57,074 bases of DNA from a virus. Every line of letters begins with the position of its first letter. Positions within the stretch are counted from its first letter, which is position 1. The notes beneath the pieces were generated by a model, which did no database searches, was not told the DNA's origin, and was given only the letters and a program-made list of their open reading frames with translations. Positions 52,331-57,074 of the stretch are shown one piece after another. The stretch lies in the IMG/VR virus record IMGVR_UViG_3300006735_000038, positions 1 to 57,074 of that record. The stretch is one strand, 5' to 3'. The translations under genes and the position numbers were made by a program.

Positions 52331-52556
52331 ATGTCTTAACCAATCTTTCTAGCTGTGGGCCCGTCTTTCCACCCCATACTCCTATTTTAAGATTTTCTGA
52401 TACAGCAAACTGTAAACAATCATTAACACTTGGACAAAAATCGACACACACTTGGCATGCTTTCTTTCTATCTGAAGGATGACTTGAAAAAAACAATTCA
52501 TTTTGCCCTGAACATGGCGCATCCTCAAACCAACTAGGCATTTTTAAATTAAGCAT
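52323..52556 (-). CDS. WhiB-like Fe-S transcription factor
   Basis: 77 aa from ATG 52556, chosen because TATCAT ends 6 bases before it; readings from 52583 or 52562 are less supported. WhiB hallmarks: Cys in FEDAPCSGQN, then ACQVCVDFCPSVNDCLQFAV (the CxxC...C pattern that holds a 4Fe-4S cluster) and the turn VWGGKTGPQLERL, which is the GVWGG motif followed by the basic-type C-terminal end. It likely regulates phage or host sigma-dependent transcription and is the best clue to an actinobacterial host. Confidence 0.92.
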   Translation of the reverse strand: MLNLKMPSWFEDAPCSGQNELFFSSHPSDRKKACQVCVDFCPSVNDCLQFAVSENLKIGVWGGKTGPQLERLVKTYE

Positions 52557-52562
52557 GCCCAT

Positions 52563-52591
52563 ATGATAAAAAAGATTTGTCAAGAAAACAA
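52563..52591 (-). promoter_or_regulatory. Leaderless promoter for the WhiB-like gene
   Basis: Minus strand TTGTTT (52591-52586), 17 bases, TATCAT (52568-52563), 6 bases, ATG 52556. Confidence 0.5.
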
Positions 52592-52605
52592 ATGGAAAAT
52601 ATGGC

Positions 52606-52634
52606 TTGACACTATTCGCTTGTAATTATAAAGT
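52606..52634 (+). promoter_or_regulatory. Strong promoter reading into the GC-rich non-coding region
   Basis: Plus strand TTGACA (perfect), 17 bases, TAAAGT (52629-52634). The start of transcription would be near 52641. It is back to back with the WhiB promoter and points at a 400-base region without a convincing protein gene. Confidence 0.65.
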
Positions 52635-52640
52635 AACATG

Positions 52641-53040
52641 CAACAAGACAGGAGAGAAATTTTTAAAGCCTTCCGAGAAATCTCGATGACATAAAGGCTT
52701 GCTTGGACACTGGTGGGAAACACGTTACGCAACTGGTGATATAAACGGGCACGCCTACCCAAAGAGTGAAGATTTGAATCGCACGATACACTGGATCAAA
52801 GTGCTAGGCAGCACTCCAGTCACTGCACGGAGAACATTAGGACTTGAGGAGTAGGTTCGGAACTAGCAAAAGCCCAAGCGGTTCCGGCACACGGGCTACC
52901 AGAGCCAAATCTGGGGAGTGTTGCGTCGCTGAAAAAATAGGCGGCGTTGGAGTTGAAGAGCAAGTAGATCGTATTTTCATTACAGGATCAGCCTAGTGCC
53001 GTTCGTAGGGTATCGCCTAATACCACACGAATGGGTAGGT
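52641..53040 (+). ncRNA. Candidate structured non-coding RNA, ~400 nt
   Basis: The region is clearly richer in G and C than its surroundings and no frame gives a normal gene. It is preceded by a perfect-type promoter and shows nested stems: AAGCCTT/AAGGCTT (52666-52672 with 52694-52700) enclosing CGAGA/TCTCG; GTGCT-AGGC-AGCAC (52801-52814); CGGAAC/GTTCCG (52858-52886); CCAGA/TCTGG (52899-52914); and TTCGT/ACGAA enclosing GGTAT/ATACC (53002-53031). No match to tRNA, tmRNA or RNase P consensus that I can see. The right end is set only by the next promoter (53046). A translated leader or frameshifted small gene is the alternative. Confidence 0.45.
52699..52854 (+). CDS. Possible small ORF inside the structured region
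   Basis: From TTG 52699 to TAG 52854, 51 codons, with a protein-like composition (WWETRYATGDINGHAYP, then DLNRTIHWIKVLGSTPVTAR). It lies in the +1 frame relative to a short ATG ORF at 52638-52694, so the two could be one gene joined by a frameshift or broken by an indel. No ribosome site at proper distance. Conflicts with the RNA interpretation. Confidence 0.25.
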   Translation: MLGHWWETRYATGDINGHAYPKSEDLNRTIHWIKVLGSTPVTARRTLGLEE

Positions 53041-53045
53041 AGTCT

Positions 53046-53074
53046 TTGCCAAAAACAAGTCAGGGCTATAGAAT
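53046..53074 (+). promoter_or_regulatory. Leaderless promoter for the methyltransferase operon
   Basis: Plus strand TTGCCA (53046-53051), 17 bases, TAGAAT (53069-53074), 7 bases, ATG 53082. Confidence 0.65.
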
Positions 53075-53081
53075 AAATCGT

Positions 53082-53576
53082 ATGCAAACAAAAGAAGAGC
53101 TAGAAGAGTGGTACGGAACATCCGACCCTTGGGATTACCAAACCAACTCAGACGATATCTACCGAAAAAAATTCTACCTGACAGTTCTGGAAGATGTAGG
53201 CCCCGCATTTGCTCAAGCATTGGATATCGGAGCTGGAGAAGGGTGGATCACAAAAGACCTACCCAGCGACACAAAGCATGCTTTCGAGATTAGCGACGAA
53301 GCCGCAGGCAGACTTCCAGAAGGAGTCGAGCGAGTCCAACAGATAACGCACAAGTACGACCTAGTGCTTGCAACCGGAGTCCTATACGAACAATACGATC
53401 ATGCGCTTGTAAATCGAATAATTCATGGAGCGTCATCTCAAACTCACGGGACCAAGATCATGATTGCGGGTATAAAAGGCTGGCTTAAGCCTTACGGATT
53501 CGGTAGACGAATAAGACATTTTGAGATACCCTACAGAGAGTACACACATGTGGTTGACGTATGGGAGTACGCATGA
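53082..53576 (+). CDS. SAM-dependent methyltransferase, NodS-like
   Basis: 164 aa from ATG 53082, set by the leaderless promoter; a TTG at 53046 is inside that promoter. N-terminal YGTSDPWDYQTNSDDIYRKK is the opening found in NodS-type N-methyltransferases; motif I is ALDIGAGEGWITKDLP, followed by the KYDLVLATGVLYEQ strand. Rather short for the family (NodS ~200). First gene of a four-gene plus-strand operon with a NodB-like deacetylase, suggesting an amino-sugar substrate. Confidence 0.78.
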   Translation: MQTKEELEEWYGTSDPWDYQTNSDDIYRKKFYLTVLEDVGPAFAQALDIGAGEGWITKDLPSDTKHAFEISDEAAGRLPEGVERVQQITHKYDLVLATGVLYEQYDHALVNRIIHGASSQTHGTKIMIAGIKGWLKPYGFGRRIRHFEIPYREYTHVVDVWEYA

Positions 53577-54094
53577 GGTTAGCACACAACATAGGAAATG
53601 AAGATCATTCAAACTACCACACCCGTGAGCAAATCCTTGCCTGTAATGAGCCAATTGGGTTCGATGGGGTGTACTCGAATGTGTACGAAAATCAAGATGT
53701 TCTAGAGGGCAAGTCAGGAATCATGTTTGTCATGGGTGATTATATGGGCAAAGACAACGAGTTTGACTTAGAAAACGTACCCAAACTAGAAACATTCTGC
53801 ACGCTCTTGCAAGTGAAGCAACTCTGCTTTACCTACAATTTTGAAATAGGATGGCACACTTGGTCGCATAGAAACTTGACTGAACTTTCAGATAAAGAAG
53901 TGCTACAAGAAATTACAGCACCCTTCCCTACAAAATATTTAAGGTATCCATATGGTGAGTACGATGATAGAGTTGTAAGCCTAGTTAAAGAAGCAGGCTA
54001 CGAAAAAGCATACGCAGTTACTCAGGGAGAACAAGATGAATTTGCCCCTGACGCCAGATACAAAATATACAGTGATTATGTCCCTTTCATCTAG
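53573..54094 (+). CDS. Polysaccharide deacetylase-like (NodB homology) protein
   Basis: 173 aa; ATG overlaps the methyltransferase stop (ATGA). NodB motifs: HTWSHRNLTELS (H-x-x-x-H metal site) and YLRYPYGEYDDRVVSLVKEA (R-x-PYG), then AGYEKAYAVTQG. The usual TFDDG motif is weak: GFDGVYSNVYENQD keeps only one of the two Asp, so metal binding or activity may differ. No signal peptide, so it acts in the cytoplasm, unlike cell-wall deacetylases. Likely removes an N-acetyl group from a sugar precursor. Confidence 0.8.
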   Translation: MRLAHNIGNEDHSNYHTREQILACNEPIGFDGVYSNVYENQDVLEGKSGIMFVMGDYMGKDNEFDLENVPKLETFCTLLQVKQLCFTYNFEIGWHTWSHRNLTELSDKEVLQEITAPFPTKYLRYPYGEYDDRVVSLVKEAGYEKAYAVTQGEQDEFAPDARYKIYSDYVPFI

Positions 54095-54809
54095 TAAAGA
54101 AGTATTCTTAGAAAAAGGGGTGGTAGTCATTCCTGCGGTTTTCACAGAAAAAGAATGTGATTTGATGAAAGCTGCCGCCTACTCAGTTACAGACGAAGAT
54201 ATAACTAGCGCAGGATATCCGCATGTTCCAAGCGAAAAAGCCTACAATAAGAAATCCTTAATCTTCTACCCTGCATTAGCTAACGATTATTTGAACGTGA
54301 TTAGAACTGACCCAAGAATGCTACATATTGTTAGCACATTTTTAGGACCTAATGTAAGACAAATAAACAATCAAGTGTATTTTAGAGAAGCAGAAGATAT
54401 TGATACATTTGCTTGGCACCGAGATACAATTTTCAGAGAAAGCTCTCAATTCAAAGATACTGTCGAGACAGATTACCTACAAACAATAATAGCGATAGAC
54501 AATATTACGGATGAAAACGGAGCCGTGGAATTTATTGAGGGATCGCACAAATGGGATACTTTTGATGCGCCTGATAACCTTAGAAAGTTTGAGCGAAATG
54601 AACTATTTGGGAAAAAGCACATAGCGCTAAAAGGCGATGTTATGATTTGGTCAGTTATGATTGTACACGGAAGTGAAGCAAATACTTCTGATCAATCTCG
54701 CATGACATACATGAATGGCTTTTGTAAATCGGATAGCGTACTAGACTACCCTGACTACTTAGTAGACGGACGGTTAGTTCCAAATATTGATCCAAACAGG
54801 ATACCGTAA
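54036..54809 (+). CDS. PhyH-family dioxygenase, 257 aa
   Basis: Fe(II)/2OG ligands H-x-D in FAWHRDTIFRE and the distal His in MIVHGSEAN; GVVVIPAVFTEKECDLMKAA is the usual opening, and DENGAVEFIEGSHKWD the strand before the distal motif. ATG 54036 has a GGGAG site 6 bases upstream and overlaps the deacetylase by 59 bases; ATG 54078 would remove most of that overlap but has no ribosome site. Second PhyH protein of the window, only distantly similar to the 297-aa one. It would hydroxylate the product of the sugar operon. Confidence 0.83.
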   Translation: MNLPLTPDTKYTVIMSLSSSKEVFLEKGVVVIPAVFTEKECDLMKAAAYSVTDEDITSAGYPHVPSEKAYNKKSLIFYPALANDYLNVIRTDPRMLHIVSTFLGPNVRQINNQVYFREAEDIDTFAWHRDTIFRESSQFKDTVETDYLQTIIAIDNITDENGAVEFIEGSHKWDTFDAPDNLRKFERNELFGKKHIALKGDVMIWSVMIVHGSEANTSDQSRMTYMNGFCKSDSVLDYPDYLVDGRLVPNIDPNRIP

Positions 54810-55432
54810 TGCTAACAGTTGTAGTCGCATCATACTATTACGGGCACCTTGCTTCACACTGTATTGAAAGCTTACTATCACAAACTGTACACCCAGAAAA
54901 AATACTTTTTGTTGACGACGGTGTTGGAGATTGTGCTCACCTTCCAAAAATTTATCCAGAAGTTGAATACACCCTTAGAAAGAAAAACTTAGGCACAGTG
55001 GATAACTTTCAAGATATGCTTATGAAAGTTGAAACCGAATACACGATGTTCCTTGGGGCAGACAACTGGCTAAGATCAGACGCAGTTGAAACCTTGCTAA
55101 AACAAGACACTGACATAGTGACGTATCATGTAATGGTTACAGGAGAACATAAAATGGGGCATAGAGACGCTAAGGAAGAAAATATAGTTGACGGCGATGT
55201 TTACTGGCAATGGGATGGGCACCATGGATCAATGATGTACAGAACTGCCCTTGGACAAAAAGCAGGATACAAGCGACACGAAGATTTTCAAGAAGGTGAC
55301 GCAGCATGCGAAGACTGGGCACTATGGGACAAAATGTTAGAACTAGGAGCAACGGTTTCACACATAGAAGAGCCGTTACTATATTACAGGCGTCATAGAG
55401 AAAACTTTATAGACTGTAAAGTCACTGATTAG
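54809..55432 (+). CDS. Glycosyltransferase family 2
   Basis: 207 aa GT-A fold: TVVVASYYYGHLASHCIESL (nucleotide-binding strand), ILFVDDGVGD, NLGTVDNFQDML, the metal-binding FLGADNW, and CEDWALWDKMLELG (catalytic-base region). ATG overlaps the dioxygenase stop (TAATG). Short for the family and without membrane segments. It would transfer the modified sugar onto an acceptor; acceptor unknown. Its end overlaps the convergent minus-strand gene by 11 bases. Confidence 0.87.
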   Translation: MLTVVVASYYYGHLASHCIESLLSQTVHPEKILFVDDGVGDCAHLPKIYPEVEYTLRKKNLGTVDNFQDMLMKVETEYTMFLGADNWLRSDAVETLLKQDTDIVTYHVMVTGEHKMGHRDAKEENIVDGDVYWQWDGHHGSMMYRTALGQKAGYKRHEDFQEGDAACEDWALWDKMLELGATVSHIEEPLLYYRRHRENFIDCKVTD

Positions 55433-55772
55433 AAATTCTTTTTACCTGCTGAGCATCTAAAAACACAGTTGCCGTACCCCATGCGAAGTCAACCTGCTCT
55501 ATCTGCACATCAAAATGAGATGCAATCGCTGCTCGTATTTTTAACTCCGACAATGGGTCAAGCTCCTCGCCTAGGTCAACAGGTATGGTAGCGATTTCAG
55601 TCGAAACAGGATTTAAACACGCCTTACAGGATAGCTTTGTTTCATTAATTTTAGGCTTGCGTTGAGAGTCCAAAGAATGCCCACACTCTAACTGTAAGTG
55701 CCACTTTGTATTTCCATATGTGCCAATTTTAACTGCTTCAGTGACAAGTTTTCTCGGCCCTTTTTTGTCCAT
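55422..55772 (-). CDS. Small zinc-ribbon-like hypothetical protein, 116 aa
   Basis: ATG 55772 is chosen because TACAAT ends 6 bases before it with TTGCAA at 17 bases; a reading from 55817 starts inside the recA promoter. WHLQLECGHSLDSQRKP followed by LSCKACLNP gives a C-x-H...CxxC zinc ribbon seen in small actinophage proteins. The C-terminal half (LSELKIRAAIASHFDVQIEQ) is helical. Divergent from recA and convergent with the glycosyltransferase gene. Confidence 0.68.
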   Translation of the reverse strand: MDKKGPRKLVTEAVKIGTYGNTKWHLQLECGHSLDSQRKPKINETKLSCKACLNPVSTEIATIPVDLGEELDPLSELKIRAAIASHFDVQIEQVDFAWGTATVFLDAQQVKRISNQ

Positions 55773-55778
55773 AAAGTT

Positions 55779-55807
55779 ATTGTATTTAAGCCCTTGACCC
55801 ATTGCAA
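55779..55807 (-). promoter_or_regulatory. Leaderless promoter for the 116-aa gene, overlapping recA promoter
   Basis: Minus strand TTGCAA (55807-55802), 17 bases, TACAAT (55784-55779), 6 bases, ATG 55772. Its -35 lies within the recA spacer. Confidence 0.65.
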
Positions 55808-55822
55808 GGGAAACCATACAAT
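55794..55822 (+). promoter_or_regulatory. Leaderless promoter for recA
   Basis: Plus strand TTGACC (55794-55799), 17 bases, TACAAT (55817-55822), 6 bases, ATG 55829. The CCCTTG...CAAGGG inverted repeat across 55791-55810 couples it to the divergent promoter. No SOS box was recognised. Confidence 0.72.
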
Positions 55823-55828
55823 AAACCT

Positions 55829-56803
55829 ATGAATAAAGATCAATTACTTAGTGATGCACTAAATCAAATAGAAAAAGAATTTGGCACAGGAACTGTCATG
55901 CGATTAGGTGATGCCAGTTCAATGGAAATAGAAACAATATCCACAGGATCAATTGCGCTTGATATTGCGCTTGGAGTTGGCGGATTACCTAAAGGCCGTG
56001 TATGTGAAATATATGGTCCGGAGTCATCTGGAAAAACAACGTTAGCTTTGCATGTAGTTGCTGAAGCACAAAAACTTGGTGGATCTTGCGCATTTATTGA
56101 CGCAGAACACGCACTAGACCCTGTATACGCTAAGGCTATTGGGTGTGACGTAGAAAACTTGCTAGTAAGTCAGCCGGACACTGGGGAACAAGCACTGACT
56201 ATTACTAACAAACTTATTGAATCCGGTGCAATCGATGTTATCGTTGTAGACTCTGTTGCTGCCCTAACACCTGCAAAAGAAATTGAAGGTGAGATGGGTG
56301 ACAGTTTCGTGGGGCTTCACGCAAGGCTGATGTCCCAAGCCATGCGCAAGATAGTGGCTAACCTAAACAACTCTAAGACGATCCTTATAATGATTAATCA
56401 AATTAGAGAAAAGATCGGTGTCATGTTTGGTTCACCTGAGACAACAACAGGTGGGCGTGCTTTGAAGTTTTACTCATCTGTTCGATTAGACATTCGACGA
56501 ATAGAAACACTTAAAGCAGAGGGCGAAGCTTCAGGAAACAAAACAAGAGTTAAAGTTGTGAAGAACAAAGTTGCCCCTCCGTTTAGACAAGCAGAGTTTG
56601 AAATAACCTATGGAGAAGGAATTAGTAGAACTGGAGACATTGTTGATATCGGCGCATCATTAGGAATACTCGATAAAAAGGGTGCTTGGTATGCTTACAA
56701 CGGTGAAAATATTGGTCAAGGAAGAGTGAACACAAAAGCTTTTCTTGATGAAAATGTTGATATTAGAGAAGAAATAGCAGATAAGATATATGCCTCGATT
56801 TGA
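55829..56803 (+). CDS. recA: RecA recombinase
   Basis: 324 aa from ATG 55829, supported by the promoter 6 bases upstream; a TTG at 55802 lies inside the promoter. Walker [21 protein letters not shown], Walker [16 protein letters not shown]-type loop [11 protein letters not shown]-like region ([20 protein letters not shown]), L2 region [20 protein letters not shown] and [20 protein letters not shown]. It forms filaments on single-stranded DNA for strand exchange. Complete core but the acidic C-terminal tail of bacterial RecA is short. It may work with the Rad52-like annealase and Cas4-like nuclease of the minus-strand operon. Confidence 0.97.
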   Translation: MNKDQLLSDALNQIEKEFGTGTVMRLGDASSMEIETISTGSIALDIALGVGGLPKGRVCEIYGPESSGKTTLALHVVAEAQKLGGSCAFIDAEHALDPVYAKAIGCDVENLLVSQPDTGEQALTITNKLIESGAIDVIVVDSVAALTPAKEIEGEMGDSFVGLHARLMSQAMRKIVANLNNSKTILIMINQIREKIGVMFGSPETTTGGRALKFYSSVRLDIRRIETLKAEGEASGNKTRVKVVKNKVAPPFRQAEFEITYGEGISRTGDIVDIGASLGILDKKGAWYAYNGENIGQGRVNTKAFLDENVDIREEIADKIYASI

Positions 56804-56828
56804 CATCTGGTAACATATAGTGTAATCT
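56800..56828 (+). promoter_or_regulatory. Promoter for the last, truncated gene
   Basis: TTGACA (56800-56805) overlaps the recA stop codon; 17 bases; TAATCT (56823-56828). A leader of ~20-25 bases with AAGGGG precedes ATG 56856. Confidence 0.6.
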
Positions 56829-56854
56829 CGTAATATCAACCAAGGGGATTACAC
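56820..56854 (+). repeat. Inverted repeat over -10 and ribosome site
   Basis: GTGTAATC (56820-56827) and GATTACAC (56847-56854) are perfect 8-base arms 19 bases apart. The left arm overlaps the -10 box and the right arm lies between AAGGGG and the ATG. It may be a repressor operator or a hairpin affecting translation. Confidence 0.55.
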
Positions 56855-56855
56855 C

Positions 56856-57074
56856 ATGAAAAATAAAAAAATAACCAGAAGAAAAAAATCATCAAAAGTT
56901 AGAGAAGAATGGGCGCACCTTCCTGTAGAAAAGCGACCTGTAATTTTAGACGAACTCAAAGTAAAGGGATTCAGATATCCTTTAGAACGAAACAGAGTTT
57001 TTAAAGTCAATGCCAACAAGCGTCATGCTGGTAGGGGCTGGTGGAAGTGCAAACGAATAATTCAATGGCCCGAT
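56856..57074 (+). CDS. Hypothetical basic protein, C-terminus cut off by window end
   Basis: 73 codons visible: MKNKKITRRKKSSKVREEWA, then a stretch ending AGRGWWKCKRIIQWPD with no stop. Highly basic N-terminus suggests nucleic-acid binding. AAGGGG site ~8 bases before ATG and an own promoter support the start. No family recognised. Confidence 0.65.
   Translation, partial: MKNKKITRRKKSSKVREEWAHLPVEKRPVILDELKVKGFRYPLERNRVFKVNANKRHAGRGWWKCKRIIQWPD

Noticed and set aside
52841-52996. Third-frame ORF ending RIFITGSA in the GC-rich region
   Set aside because: Only a TTG start, no ribosome site, and it overlaps hairpins; the composition is not convincing.
52641-53040. tRNA, tmRNA, RNase P RNA or group I intron in the GC-rich region
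   Set aside because: No T-loop consensus, acceptor stem or CCA, no conserved RNase P or intron core sequences could be found by eye.

Overview
The window is a continuous piece of a tailed bacteriophage genome with a contractile tail (myovirus type). It has a tail sheath, tail tube, HK97-type capsid genes, a terminase and two giant virion proteins. The base composition is visibly AT-rich. A WhiB-like regulator at 52.3-52.6 kb, which is a family confined to Actinobacteria and their phages, points to an actinobacterial host. The AT-rich DNA, a cobalamin-dependent ribonucleotide reductase and the overall gene style suggest an uncultivated aquatic actinobacterium; that last step is inference. No integrase, tRNA, IS element or CRISPR array was seen.

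Layout. Most genes lie on the minus strand, so the structural block reads from right to left: portal (39.4-40.9 kb), MuF-like minor head protein, S78 prohead protease, acidic scaffold-like protein, a 568-codon ORF joined to a 3497-codon ORF at an A9 run, three head-associated proteins, major capsid (18.7-20.0 kb), then connector, gpG-like protein, tail terminator with an FN3 domain, a 2366-aa giant with exonuclease and metalloprotease motifs, sheath, tube, endolysin, the frameshifted tail chaperone pair and the first codons of a probable tape-measure protein. A six-gene accessory cassette (14.07-18.64 kb, including ribonucleotide reductase) interrupts the block between capsid and connector. 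The terminase is alone on the plus strand at 41.15-42.47 kb.

The right third holds DNA metabolism genes on the minus strand: WhiB, Rad52-like annealing protein, Cas4/RecB-like nuclease, glycosyltransferase, PhyH dioxygenase, two HNH proteins, a ParB-like / PAPS-reductase-like / ParB-like trio, and a DUF932 protein. On the plus strand there is a probable structured RNA, a methyltransferase-deacetylase-dioxygenase-glycosyltransferase operon, recA, and a truncated last gene.

Regulation. A recurring promoter form is visible: TTGNNN, 17 bases, TANNNT, 6-7 bases, then directly the start codon. It occurs in front of about nine genes with a -35 element and two more with the -10 alone. This suggests leaderless mRNAs and corrects several starts (recA, WhiB, ParB-like, methyltransferase, the 55.4 kb gene). 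Genes inside operons use Shine-Dalgarno sites or TAATG/ATGA overlaps.

The most unusual items are the poly-A junction that may create a ~4100-aa protein, the enzymatic domains inside the giant virion proteins, the GC-rich structured RNA region at 52.64-53.04 kb, the NodS/NodB-like sugar operon, the ParB-PP-loop-ParB module, and a nonsense-interrupted DUF1599-like gene.
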